Shown here: positions 1 through 8,933 of the stretch, piece after piece
How the letters are laid out: every line of letters starts with the position of its first letter
Position numbering within the stretch: position 1 is the stretch's first letter
Origin: Fibrobacter succinogenes
GTDB lineage: Bacteria; Fibrobacterota; Fibrobacteria; Fibrobacterales; Fibrobacteraceae
Assembly: GCA_902762795.1 (NCBI GenBank)
Contig: CACWPM010000002.1
Span: 62,001 to 126,000 of the forward strand
Length of the DNA stretch: 64,000 nt
Direction: 5' to 3'
Made by a program: the position numbers and the translations under genes
The notes under the pieces: generated by a model
Database searches by the model: none
What the model was told of the DNA's origin: nothing
The model's input: the letters and a program-made list of their open reading frames with translations, nothing else

Positions 1-691
1 GCCCAATCATCGTTTGACTGGACCAGGATCCATTGGCGTAAAGTCTATATACAGACATTTCTTGTGGAAAATAGTGTATTTTCCCATGGCAGGCTAGGCT
101 TAGCATTTGTGGAAAGTCTCCTACAGGAGAACTTTGCCAAAAATCTTCTTTGTAGTCTTGTACGAAATCCCTTCTGCAAACAACGGTGTTTGAACCGAAA
201 AAACCGCCTCCTCCCAGGATGACATCTTTTAGCGAAAAGTCGCGTTCATGCTCTTCTTGGGGGAACGATTTTTCGTATGATTTTGTTTTGCAGTTGAATC
301 TTTTGCATCGATGAACGCAGAGGCTGTAATCCGGGTGAGCTTCGAGAAAATCCACTTGTTTTTGCAATTTGTACGGATCGTTCCAATAATCATCGCCTTC
401 GCATTCAGCGAAATATTTGCCTCGTGCGGCGGGATAAATGAAATTTATGCAAATCCCGAGCACCTTTGAATATTGATTTTCTGTTTGATAAATTCCCTTG
501 ATCAAGTTCGGGTACTTTGCTTCATATTGACGGACGATATCTGCCGTGCCATCTGTAGAGGCGTCGTCGTGAATAAGGATTTCTATTGGAAAGTCCACTT
601 TCTGCATCAAGAAACTTTCAATAGTTTGTGCGATATAGTCCTTTTGATTGTAGGTGGCGCAAATGATAGATACTAAAGGTTTCTCGTTCAT
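1..691 (-). CDS. Glycosyltransferase family 2 (partial, cut by window edge)
   Basis: The frame is open from ATG at 691 to the window edge, giving the first 230 residues. It begins MNEKPLVSIICATYNQKDYI, the usual GT2 Rossmann start. HDDASTDGT follows (nucleotide-sugar binding acidic pair) and ECEGDDYW is the DxD-like metal site. GT2 enzymes move a sugar from a nucleotide donor to a lipid-linked glycan on the cytoplasmic side of the inner membrane. It follows the ATP-grasp gene on the same strand, with 34 bases between them, and belongs to the first polysaccharide locus. Acceptor and donor cannot be read from the sequence. The C-terminus is outside the window. Confidence 0.9.
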   Translation of the reverse strand, partial: MNEKPLVSIICATYNQKDYIAQTIESFLMQKVDFPIEILIHDDASTDGTADIVRQYEAKYPNLIKGIYQTENQYSKVLGICINFIYPAARGKYFAECEGDDYWNDPYKLQKQVDFLEAHPDYSLCVHRCKRFNCKTKSYEKSFPQEEHERDFSLKDVILGGGGFFGSNTVVCRRDFVQDYKEDFWQSSPVGDFPQMLSLACHGKIHYFPQEMSVYRLYANGSWSSQTMIG

Positions 692-725
692 GCGATTTGG
701 ATGTTGCGTTGATTGTGGTGTTAAT

Positions 726-1733
726 TTAGAATAGAACAGGCAAAATTTCTTTGCTACTTTTGACGCCGTTTTTTTGAGTCGTGTATTTGGGATTGGTCGG
801 ATTCCCTTTGAGCCATTCAATGATCTGTTTGGGAATGTTGACCCCCGCATTATGCGTGAATGGGTATTGTCCGCCGAAACGGCAATTCATTTCAAGAATG
901 TAAATGTCGCCTTTTTCAGTGACAAAACAATCGACATCAAGATTTCCAATGTGTTTGAGGTGCGATGATAGGGCTTGTCCGATTTTTTCAAAAGGTCTCG
1001 GATCTACAGTTTCGGCAATGTCAGTTTCACCTGATCGCATTGCCAATTTCTTTTTGGCGAATGTGGTGACGTAGTTGCCTTCTAGGTCGTTCAAAATTTC
1101 GATGCCATATTCTTCGCCCTTGATGGCCTGCTGTATGATGATGCTGGAATCCCGATCGGCTGCGGATTCGTATTTTAGGTATGTGTTGAAAATTTCCCGA
1201 TGGAGTTTCTTGTACAACACATCAAGCTCTTCGTCATTATCGATTCTATAAATTCCGATAGATCCCATGCCCCAGCGAGGTTTCATGAACAGCGGGTACG
1301 AAATGCTACCGTTTTTGATGGCTGCCTTTACATCGTCAATTTTTAGGAATGATTGGGTTTGCTTGAGGCCAATATTTGAAAGGAACTTGTATGTAAGCCA
1401 TTTGTCGTTGCAAATTGCCGTTGCTTCAAAGTTGGATACGACAAGCTTTATATTTGCATTTTCAAAGACCTTCCTGTTTTTGGCAAGAATGGGAAGATCG
1501 ATGTCGAATAACGAAATAATGGCGTCTATTTTTTTCTCCTTGCAAAAAGAAAGCAGAAAGTCGATATACTGTTTGTCGTAAATATTTGGCGTGATGACAA
1601 ATCCGTCTGATCTTAGAAGCGTGCTTGTTAAAACGCTGTTGGAGGCAAAAACTTTTCCATCGCCATCTAATGCTTGCCTGAAATATTCAACCATGTAGGT
1701 TCTGCGTCCGGCAGACGTTAAAAGAATGTTCAT
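726..1733 (-). CDS. ATP-grasp protein, CarB-like, of polysaccharide locus
   Basis: 335 residues. The N-terminus MNILLTSAGRR is the glycine-rich pre-ATP-grasp start seen in carbamoyl-phosphate-synthase-like ATP-grasp proteins. The flexible loop KPRWGMGSIGI lies at about 151-161, and the Mg-binding EMN is at 281-283, followed by CRFGGQYP. These enzymes ligate a carboxylate to an amine or thiol with ATP. In capsule and O-antigen loci they often attach an amino acid to a sugar. It sits between a DegT aminotransferase and a GT2 on the same strand, so ligation to the amino group of an aminosugar is a reasonable inference. The substrate is unknown. Confidence 0.8.
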   Translation of the reverse strand: MNILLTSAGRRTYMVEYFRQALDGDGKVFASNSVLTSTLLRSDGFVITPNIYDKQYIDFLLSFCKEKKIDAIISLFDIDLPILAKNRKVFENANIKLVVSNFEATAICNDKWLTYKFLSNIGLKQTQSFLKIDDVKAAIKNGSISYPLFMKPRWGMGSIGIYRIDNDEELDVLYKKLHREIFNTYLKYESAADRDSSIIIQQAIKGEEYGIEILNDLEGNYVTTFAKKKLAMRSGETDIAETVDPRPFEKIGQALSSHLKHIGNLDVDCFVTEKGDIYILEMNCRFGGQYPFTHNAGVNIPKQIIEWLKGNPTNPKYTTQKNGVKSSKEILPVLF

Positions 1734-1754
1734 TTTTAAACCTGTGCAATCCAG

Positions 1755-2876
1755 TTATTTATGTGCAAATTTTTGTACAATGTCGATGACACGATTTTCG
1801 TTTTCAGAATCGAGGGTGGCGAACATAGGTAGGCATAGTACCTGGTTTGCCAATTTGTGGGCGATGGGAAGGTTGGACGGATTGGCGGAATCGAGCCCCT
1901 TGTAGGCGCTGAAAGTGCTGATAAGCGGGTAGAAATAACGACGCCCGTAAATGTTGTATTCCTTGAGCTTTTCGTATAAGGCGTCGCGGCTGAGGCCATA
2001 TTCATTTTCGTCAATGAATATGGGGAAATAAGCGTAGTTGTGGTGTACGCCTTCGATGTCGTGCAGCATACGGATTCCAGGGATGTCCTTGAGCGTTTCT
2101 CGGTAACGCTCTGCGACGATTTTCCGCTTGGTGATGGCCTCGTCTACTTGCTTCAAATTTAAAAGTCCGTAAGCGGCACGGAATTCGTCCATTTTGCTGT
2201 TGATGCCCGGAGCGACTACGGTTGTTTCGTCGGCGAATCCAAAATTTTTTAAATAATCGATACGTCTTTTGGTTGCTTCGTCATGGCAAACCAATGCGCC
2301 GCCTTCGATCGTGTTGTAGACTTTGGTCGCATGGAAACTGAGCGTACTCATGTCGCCTGCGTTCAGGATGGATTCTCCGTTTACTCTAACACCAAATGCG
2401 TGTGCGGCATCGTAAATAACTTTAAGTCCGTAAATGTCTGCAATTTGTTGGATTCGCTTTGTATTGCAGGGTGTGCCGTAAACGTGTACGGGCATGATTG
2501 CGGTCGTGTGAGGCGTTATTGCAGCTTCTATTTTTTCCGGATTGATGTTTCCGGTTTCTTCGTCAATGTCTACAAAAACGGGCTTTAATCCGTTCCACCA
2601 AATGGAGTGTGTCGTTGCAACAAAGCTGTACGGAGTCGTGATGACTTCGCCAGTAATTTTCATGGCTTGCAATGCCGTGATCAAGGGGAGCGTTCCATTG
2701 GTAAAAAGCGAAAGATACTTGACGCCCAGGTATTCAGCGAGAGCCTTTTCCAGTTCCTGATGGTAATGCCCGTTGTTCGTGAGCCATTTGCGGTCCCAGA
2801 TGTCCTTGAGCATGGGGATGAAGTCGTCTAGCGAGGGCAAAAGAGGCGAGGTCACTGTGATTTGGTTATTGGACAT
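1755..2876 (-). CDS. DegT/DnrJ/EryC1/StrS family sugar aminotransferase
   Basis: 373 residues, the normal family length. A PLP enzyme that aminates a nucleotide-linked ketosugar. TNGTLPLITAL near 59-69 binds phosphate, Asp156 in IYDAAHAFG contacts the PLP nitrogen, and Lys185 in FHATKVYNT is the Schiff-base lysine. An aromatic/Asn-rich C-terminal part ends the fold. The ATG at 2876 has a weak AAGGAAT upstream. It belongs to the first polysaccharide locus, 21 bases before the ATP-grasp gene and downstream of the flippase. Regiochemistry (3-amino or 4-amino) cannot be assigned from the sequence. Confidence 0.9.
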   Translation of the reverse strand: MSNNQITVTSPLLPSLDDFIPMLKDIWDRKWLTNNGHYHQELEKALAEYLGVKYLSLFTNGTLPLITALQAMKITGEVITTPYSFVATTHSIWWNGLKPVFVDIDEETGNINPEKIEAAITPHTTAIMPVHVYGTPCNTKRIQQIADIYGLKVIYDAAHAFGVRVNGESILNAGDMSTLSFHATKVYNTIEGGALVCHDEATKRRIDYLKNFGFADETTVVAPGINSKMDEFRAAYGLLNLKQVDEAITKRKIVAERYRETLKDIPGIRMLHDIEGVHHNYAYFPIFIDENEYGLSRDALYEKLKEYNIYGRRYFYPLISTFSAYKGLDSANPSNLPIAHKLANQVLCLPMFATLDSENENRVIDIVQKFAHK

Positions 2877-2947
2877 AAAGTTATTCCTTTGAAGGGGAAT
2901 TTAGCTATTTATCGGACTTTCCGCTGATGCAAAAAAATCTGGCGGCC

Positions 2948-4405
2948 TTAATTGCGGTTCAGTTTTCTTTTTCGGTATTCTTGAATGGTGTTGATCAGAT
3001 AGTCCAAACGTTCCATTTTGAAAATTTTGGCGATGACGAAATATATGAAGACTCCGCTCGCGACTTGTATTGCCATTTGGGACCATAGCGGCATTTTTAA
3101 GTACCCTATAGCGTAAACGATTAATCCCATGGGGACCGTTAATAAAAATGTCGGAAAAATATCTTTTAGCTGTTCGATGTAGCTGTAATGCAGCAAATTT
3201 TTGTTGGGGCTTGCGTTTACAAAGGAACTGATGACTGTGGAAAGCAACGCGCCGTAAGCGATACCGATAGGGCTTTTGAAATAGAAGTAGCTTCCGATAA
3301 GAATAGCAAGGCCATAAATATTTTTGATGATTTCCAGCTTGAGAAATATATCGCTACGTCCAATGGCTTTTATTGCCGAAAGATTTGTCGTGTGTATTGG
3401 ATAAAATAAATACATGAAACAATAAATTTGGACAAACGGAACGCAGGGAAGCCATTTTTCACCAAGAACCAATAATACGACCTGCTCTGCCATGGCTGCA
3501 AGGCCTATCATCATGGGAGTTATGATAAAAGTACTAGTGATGATGGATCTTCGCATCATTTTCTTGAGGTGGACAATGTCGTTTTGTGCAGATGCGAATG
3601 AGGGAAGCAGAACGGAACCGATGGAGGTGTTAATGTTGTTTACAATAAGGAAGGGGAATGTATCACCTCTGTTATAGTAAGCTAAGTCGGCGGGTGAAAA
3701 AAACTTGCCGATGATGAGACCGCGAAGATTTGTGTATACGACATCGATCAAGGAAGAAACAAGAAGCTTCCATCCGTAAGTAAACAGGGACTTGAACCGT
3801 ATAAATGAAAATTTAAAGGACGGTCGCCATGGAACGGTGAACCACATGATGGCTACGGCCAAGAACGCGTTGCAGAACTGGTGTACCACAAGCGCCCAGA
3901 TCCCGAAACCGCCTAGGGCGAGCGTTAACCCGATTGCACCTGCAGGAATGATGGCGCCGATGCTCCGGAAAAAAAGTTTCTTGAACAGCATGTTGCGGGA
4001 AACGTAGGCGTTCTGGATAGAATTGAAAACGTCTATAAAAAGAGTTTGTGCTAGAACTCTTATGATGCTTGTTAGGGAGGCCTGCTTGTAGAAATCGGCG
4101 ATGAATGGTGCCGAGAAAAATAGGATAACATAAGTAATAAATGCGATGCCTAGGCTTGCCCAGAAGACTGAAGAAAAATCAAGTTCATCGGCATCCCTTT
4201 TTTGGATGAGTGCCGTGTTTAGCCCGCTTTGAACGAATACGGAGGCGATATTGATGAAAATGGCAATAAGGGCGACTTGGCCGAAATCGTTGGGCGCAAG
4301 AATTCTTGCGAGGGCGATTGTTATGCCAAACTGGATTAACTGCGTTCCGGCGCGTTCAAAAAATTTCCAAAAAAGGGACGATATTATTTTTTGTTTATCT
4401 GGCAT
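2948..4405 (-). CDS. Lipopolysaccharide/O-unit flippase (MOP superfamily, WzxC-like)
   Basis: 485 residues and very hydrophobic, with about 12-14 predicted membrane spans. It starts SSLFWKFFERAGTQLIQFG, which is typical of the polysaccharide-synthesis (RfbX/WzxC) branch of the MOP exporter superfamily. Such proteins flip undecaprenyl-linked oligosaccharide units to the periplasmic face. It is the first gene of a minus-strand run with the aminotransferase, ATP-grasp and GT2 genes. A second, unrelated flippase gene lies at 26147-27700, so the window holds two Wzx-dependent assembly systems or two parts of a composite region. Confidence 0.88.
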   Translation of the reverse strand: MPDKQKIISSLFWKFFERAGTQLIQFGITIALARILAPNDFGQVALIAIFINIASVFVQSGLNTALIQKRDADELDFSSVFWASLGIAFITYVILFFSAPFIADFYKQASLTSIIRVLAQTLFIDVFNSIQNAYVSRNMLFKKLFFRSIGAIIPAGAIGLTLALGGFGIWALVVHQFCNAFLAVAIMWFTVPWRPSFKFSFIRFKSLFTYGWKLLVSSLIDVVYTNLRGLIIGKFFSPADLAYYNRGDTFPFLIVNNINTSIGSVLLPSFASAQNDIVHLKKMMRRSIITSTFIITPMMIGLAAMAEQVVLLVLGEKWLPCVPFVQIYCFMYLFYPIHTTNLSAIKAIGRSDIFLKLEIIKNIYGLAILIGSYFYFKSPIGIAYGALLSTVISSFVNASPNKNLLHYSYIEQLKDIFPTFLLTVPMGLIVYAIGYLKMPLWSQMAIQVASGVFIYFVIAKIFKMERLDYLINTIQEYRKRKLNRN

Positions 4406-4543
4406 TGGGGCTTAAATTTAGTGGTTGTCCTGTTATAAAATAGCAAATCCCAAGTGTAACGTCATAGATAGATTTGTTGTTGTCTAGAAAGGATATCGAT
4501 TGAAAAAAATATTTGGCTTTTGCTAGATTTAGCCTTAGTTGAA

Positions 4544-5131
4544 ATGAAAAAAATAATCTTTTTATCGTTGTTGCTATTTCTATGGGCGTGTGATTTTGAG
4601 GATGATCGCACCCGAGTTTGTTTTATAGGAGATTCCATAACTTATCAATGGGATCTAGAATATTTTTTTTCTCAATATGTTCCGATGAAACATGCAAAAA
4701 ACGGGGCGAAAATTCAGGATCTGGATCAGTGGAATTTGGAGGAATGTCAAGGGATTACATCGGTTATTTTGATGGGTACGAATAATTTAAGTGAATTCTA
4801 TGAAGATAATCGTAAAAAACAATTTTTGAAGGATTATTTTACTCGAATCGAAAAAATAAAGGCGGGTCCTTTAATCATAATATCCATCCTTCCCCGGAAT
4901 TTTCAACGTCAACAAAATCAAAGTACAAATAAAGTTATTAAAAGCGTGAATGCTGAAATCGAAAAGGGCTTGAATAATTTGGCTGGACGTTATATTTACC
5001 TGGATGTGTACCCCTTATTTGCTGAAAATGAATTTGAACCTAGGATGGACTTGTTTAAGGACGGCTTGCATCCTAATTTTGCAGGTCAAGAAATTCTTGC
5101 TTCGGCAGTATTGGAATTGTTAAGAAAATGA
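4544..5131 (+). CDS. SGNH/GDSL hydrolase lipoprotein
   Basis: 195 residues from the ATG at 4544. The frame is open further upstream, but only this start leaves a clean lipoprotein signal: MKKIIFLSLLLFLWAC, lipobox LWAC. SGNH blocks are clear: FIGDSIT with the nucleophile Ser, GTNNLSEF (block III Asn) and DGLHPN (block V, catalytic Asp/His). Such enzymes deacylate or de-esterify carbohydrates or lipids. Here it would act from a membrane anchor in the periplasm or on the surface. Its stop codon overlaps the next start by four bases (ATGA). An acyltransferase gene lies two genes on, so trimming of acylated glycan is plausible but inferred. Confidence 0.85.
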   Translation: MKKIIFLSLLLFLWACDFEDDRTRVCFIGDSITYQWDLEYFFSQYVPMKHAKNGAKIQDLDQWNLEECQGITSVILMGTNNLSEFYEDNRKKQFLKDYFTRIEKIKAGPLIIISILPRNFQRQQNQSTNKVIKSVNAEIEKGLNNLAGRYIYLDVYPLFAENEFEPRMDLFKDGLHPNFAGQEILASAVLELLRK

Positions 5132-5724
5132 GGAAGATTTTTTTAGTGCTCTTGTTGCTAACGTCTGTGGTTACGGCCATGGACAATCGCTTTTTCATGG
5201 GAATGCGTAACCAGCGGTTCCTATTTGCCGGTGTACAGCATGGCGCGTATGGGATTGCGTTTGAACAATCTCTGCTCAATCAGGATTTTGAATTGCAGCA
5301 TGGGCGGATTGCTCTTTTTGCGAAGTATTCGCTTCCGTTTACAATAACGTTATGGTATATTTTGTATGGCGGTATGCAATATGACTTGGACTATTATGAT
5401 TATGGTGGCGAGTTGTCCTTGCTTTGGGCTCATCACAGGTATGTTCAAATAAAGGCCCGATACCGACCTTTTTATGATAGCGATTTAGGTGTTAAATATG
5501 GTTATCTTTTTCAGATGCAGTCGTATCCCTTTAAAGAAGTCGGTTTTTATGCGGGTGTAAAAAATATGCCTGATTATAGGAATGTTGAAAGGCGCTTTTT
5601 TGGAGGAATGTTGTTCGATGTCGGACGCTTGGGCGTTTATCCTGAAATTTCCGTTCCCGTCCACGGTAGTCTTGAGTGGATTCGTGTTCAGTTGAATTTT
5701 ATTTATAACTATGATTTTAAATAA
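5128..5724 (+). CDS. Secreted, outer-membrane-like protein of unknown function
   Basis: 198 residues with a signal peptide (MRKIFLVLLLLTSVVTA, cleavage before MDN). The mature part is rich in Tyr, Phe and Gly in alternating polar/non-polar stretches and ends in a strand-like segment (QLNFIYNYDFK), which suggests a small outer-membrane beta-barrel. I do not recognise a family. It is translationally coupled to the SGNH lipoprotein by a 4-base overlap and is followed 14 bases later by an acyltransferase, so it probably serves in surface-glycan processing. Confidence 0.7.
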   Translation: MRKIFLVLLLLTSVVTAMDNRFFMGMRNQRFLFAGVQHGAYGIAFEQSLLNQDFELQHGRIALFAKYSLPFTITLWYILYGGMQYDLDYYDYGGELSLLWAHHRYVQIKARYRPFYDSDLGVKYGYLFQMQSYPFKEVGFYAGVKNMPDYRNVERRFFGGMLFDVGRLGVYPEISVPVHGSLEWIRVQLNFIYNYDFK

Positions 5725-5738
5725 AGGAATAGACTCCT

Positions 5739-6779
5739 ATGTTGTATAACGTTTTTTTGACATCTTTGCTAGTCGTTGCCCTTTTTGTGTTCATTCTGTG
5801 GAAAAGTGTCCCGAAGGAAGGCCCGTTTTCCTTTGATAAGAATTTTACGGGAGTCCTCAAGGGCGCTAGTGCCATTATAGTTGTCTTTGTGCATGTCCCG
5901 GGCGTCTTTCAAAATTCGGTTCAAAGAATGGTGATGAGCTTTGGCTTTGTTGCCGTGACGATTTTCTTTATGATTTCTGCGTATGGAATGCAATATTCGA
6001 TAAATCGCGCTGGCGGCAAATACTTGTCGCATTTTTGGCGGAACCGCTTGGCAAGCTTGCTTATTCCGTGCTTCTTGATCAATCTTTTCGGTATTTTATT
6101 TAGAGCTTGCAAAGGCCAGGATTATTCATTTGTCGATTCGCTGATCAGCCTTCCGGCGTACGTATGGGTCTTGTTGCAATATTGCCTGATTTTCTTTGCG
6201 GTGATGTATTGTCAGCTAAAGTGGAAGCTAAAACCTTTAATATGCCATGTTGCTATGGTTCTTGCTGTTGTTGCTTCGAGCTTGTGCCTGTATTTGTTTT
6301 CGCCGGATGCGGAAAATTCTGCAGAAATGGGCTGGTGCTATGAGCGGATGGGACTTGTCTGGGGGCTGTTGCTATTTCTGTCCTTTTCAAAAATTGAAAA
6401 ATACATGGATTCCCGTTGGCGCCCAAAGACAATCATATTGGGAGTTTTGTCTTTAGTTTTCGGCGTTGTGTATGTGGCAAATAAGACCGTTTGGTTTTAT
6501 GGCGAGTATCTCTTAAAAATCGTGCTTGGACTTGTTATCATCGCTTTTATCTTGTTCTTGACTCGGAAACGGAATTTTGGAAATGCGGCCATAAACCACT
6601 TAGGAAATATTTCGTATGAAATATACCTATCTCATGATATGATCATGAAAACAATGGCTTTTTTCCTCCCGACGATTTCAAGCGGAACGTTCTTGTTGCT
6701 GTCTTTCACGTCCATTATAATTTTTAGTACGATCGTTCACAAGATATCGTCGAAGATGGTTTCTTTCGTGCGGGCATGA
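5739..6779 (+). CDS. Acyltransferase family 3 membrane protein (OafA-like)
   Basis: 346 residues with about 10 hydrophobic segments. The block GVLKGASAIIVVFVHVPGVF after the first span carries the conserved His of acyltransferase-3 proteins. The C-terminal span set includes NISYEIYLSHDMIM, also typical of the family. Members transfer acetyl or other acyl groups to O-antigen, capsule or peptidoglycan at the membrane. It is the third gene of a plus-strand run (SGNH, barrel-like protein, this) and runs tail to tail with the BY-kinase gene, with four bases between stop codons. Confidence 0.85.
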   Translation: MLYNVFLTSLLVVALFVFILWKSVPKEGPFSFDKNFTGVLKGASAIIVVFVHVPGVFQNSVQRMVMSFGFVAVTIFFMISAYGMQYSINRAGGKYLSHFWRNRLASLLIPCFLINLFGILFRACKGQDYSFVDSLISLPAYVWVLLQYCLIFFAVMYCQLKWKLKPLICHVAMVLAVVASSLCLYLFSPDAENSAEMGWCYERMGLVWGLLLFLSFSKIEKYMDSRWRPKTIILGVLSLVFGVVYVANKTVWFYGEYLLKIVLGLVIIAFILFLTRKRNFGNAAINHLGNISYEIYLSHDMIMKTMAFFLPTISSGTFLLLSFTSIIIFSTIVHKISSKMVSFVRA

Positions 6780-6783
6780 TAAG

Positions 6784-8880
6784 CTAGTACTTTCCGTACT
6801 TGTAGCCATAACCGTCGGAATGCCTGTGCTCGTACTTGTTGATGACAAAGCTTGCGTGAGCCAAGGTGTTTCCCTTCAAGAGTTGCTTCATGCCATCCTG
6901 GATGGCGTCGATGCTGTGCTTGTTGTATTCTATGACCATGACGATCTGGGCTGCGACACGGCAGGCGAGGGCTGCGTCTGTGACAAGCATGATTGGAGGT
7001 GTGTCGATGATGATTAAGTCGTATTTAGTCTTGAGTTCTTCGATTAAATCGCTATAGCGCTTGGAACCGAGCAATTCGGAGGGATTGCTTGGAACGCTTC
7101 CGCATGGGAGAATGCTCAAGTTCTCGACTTCTGTTTCGCTCAAGACTTCTTCGATTGTTGCGGAATGCAAGAGAATTTGTGAAAGTCCCTTGCCTCGCTT
7201 GATGCCGAATTCCTTGTGCAAACGTCCTTTGCGGAGATCGGCATCGATGAGGAGAACTTTCTTGCCGAGCCCCGCGTAAAGGGCGGCTAGGTTCACTGAA
7301 ATGAAGCTCTTGCCGACACCGGGAATCAGTCCGCTGATGCCGATAATCGGGTTTGAATTTTCGTCCATGCTGAATTCAAGCGAGCTGCGCAATGTACGGA
7401 GCGCTTCGACGGCGACATCGTCAGGCTCGACTACGGCGAGCGGGCGCGTTCCCTTGGTGCCTTTGGGGTTTCCTTTGGGTACCTTGGCGTAGACGCTGTA
7501 ACCGGTTTCTCGTTCGATGAAGTGCGCATCACGGACTCCATTGCTGAATTTGGTTCTTATGCTTACGAGGGCCGCTCCGAAAAGAAATCCAAGGAATAAC
7601 GCAATGCAGATGATGAACTTCCTTTTGGGCTTTATCGGATAGTTTGTCGGTTCGGCAAAGTCGATGATGCGTACGGATCCCACTTCGCCAGCGGACACTA
7701 GTTTCAGTTGCTGGATGTTGTTGAGCATCGTCGTGTACATGATCTTGCTCATGTCAACTTCGTTGGTGAGCTTGAGCACTTCTTGTTGCGTGTTCGGAAG
7801 TTTCTTTGTTGCGACTGTATTGTTTGCAAGTTCACGCTTCAGGTTGTTTTCCTGTTCTTCGAGCGTTTTGATGGTCGGGTGCTCCGGCTGGAACAGACGA
7901 ATGGCGCTTTGCTTTTTCTGCTGTAGCTCGAGCAAACTTTGCTGTAGCTTGTTACGCTTTTCCAGGACGAGCCTTGTTTCGGCGTTGATATCGACAGAGC
8001 CTACTTTGTTGCGGTAGGTATTGAACTTGAGGAGAGAGCTGTCCATCTGGGCTTTGACCACTGGCAACTGTTTTTCCAGAAATTCCAATGTCTTTTGGGC
8101 TTCTGCGTTACGTTGTTCTACATTTTGCCTGAGATATGAAGTTGCGATTTCATTCAGGATGTTTGTGGCGCGGTCAGGATAGATATCCTGGTAGCTGAAT
8201 TCCAAAATGCCGGTCTTTTTCCCTTTTTCCCTGATGTCGAACGCTCCTTTGAATGTGTCGATGGCGTCAAGGCGATCCATTTTAATAATCTTGAATTTTT
8301 GTCCGGCCTTGGCGTCCATGCGATAAACGCCAAAAGTGGCCGTGTCGCTTGCGTATGGGAAATGGTAGGTCGTGCCGACGGTTCCCGAGAGAACTTTGTT
8401 CTTTTTGTGGTCGTACAAGTCGAATGAAAGGCTGTCTGTAGCTTCTGCTATCCATGGACCTTTTTTTTCGTCCTTGGGAAACTTGTGCCATGGAACTTCG
8501 AATTGGCTGATTTCCATGCGACCTTCGCGATGCAGCAGACGGTCAATCCCGTTTACTGGCGTGGCTACGTATTGCAAGTGCATTTTTTCAACGGCGTCCC
8601 CGATAATGTGGCGGCTGTTGATGAGCTCGATTTCTGTTTCTGCGGGGCTGGTGGGGGCGAACAGGCTCGGGAGTCCTCCCATGAGCCCTGCGCTTTTGTT
8701 GCTCTTGGATTCGATTTGCAGAAGTGCGTCCACTTTATAGACGGGGCGGATCCATAACGAAACGAACACGCCGAAAATGGCGGATAGAACAAGAATTGGA
8801 AGCATGATTTTCCAATTCTTTGCGAGTTCCTTCAACAAGTCAAAAAGGTCGGTTTCTTCTTTTTTAGAAGATGCTGCCAT
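6784..8880 (-). CDS. Wzc-like polysaccharide copolymerase / BY-type tyrosine autokinase
   Basis: 698 residues. A Wzz domain comes first: TM1 near 33-52, then a long periplasmic part with coiled coil around 250-350 and a GNVR-like segment. TM2 follows the Pro-containing EPTNYPIKPKRK, near 430-450. The cytoplasmic BY-kinase has Walker A GLIPGVGKS (Lys about 524), Walker A' LLIDADLRKG and Walker B LIIIDTPP. The tail DGYGYKYGKY is a tyrosine cluster for autophosphorylation. It controls chain length and export of capsule or exopolysaccharide with a Wza-type exporter and a Wzb phosphatase. No Wza gene is in the window, and the only LMW-PTP is at 47855-48391, far away. It is probably co-transcribed with the GT4 and TupA-like genes upstream. 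Confidence 0.93.
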   Translation of the reverse strand: MAASSKKEETDLFDLLKELAKNWKIMLPILVLSAIFGVFVSLWIRPVYKVDALLQIESKSNKSAGLMGGLPSLFAPTSPAETEIELINSRHIIGDAVEKMHLQYVATPVNGIDRLLHREGRMEISQFEVPWHKFPKDEKKGPWIAEATDSLSFDLYDHKKNKVLSGTVGTTYHFPYASDTATFGVYRMDAKAGQKFKIIKMDRLDAIDTFKGAFDIREKGKKTGILEFSYQDIYPDRATNILNEIATSYLRQNVEQRNAEAQKTLEFLEKQLPVVKAQMDSSLLKFNTYRNKVGSVDINAETRLVLEKRNKLQQSLLELQQKKQSAIRLFQPEHPTIKTLEEQENNLKRELANNTVATKKLPNTQQEVLKLTNEVDMSKIMYTTMLNNIQQLKLVSAGEVGSVRIIDFAEPTNYPIKPKRKFIICIALFLGFLFGAALVSIRTKFSNGVRDAHFIERETGYSVYAKVPKGNPKGTKGTRPLAVVEPDDVAVEALRTLRSSLEFSMDENSNPIIGISGLIPGVGKSFISVNLAALYAGLGKKVLLIDADLRKGRLHKEFGIKRGKGLSQILLHSATIEEVLSETEVENLSILPCGSVPSNPSELLGSKRYSDLIEELKTKYDLIIIDTPPIMLVTDAALACRVAAQIVMVIEYNKHSIDAIQDGMKQLLKGNTLAHASFVINKYEHRHSDGYGYKYGKY

Positions 8881-8933
8881 ATAACCACCACTATGTTAAA
8901 AATGATCCTACACTCATGTAGCAAATTAGCAAT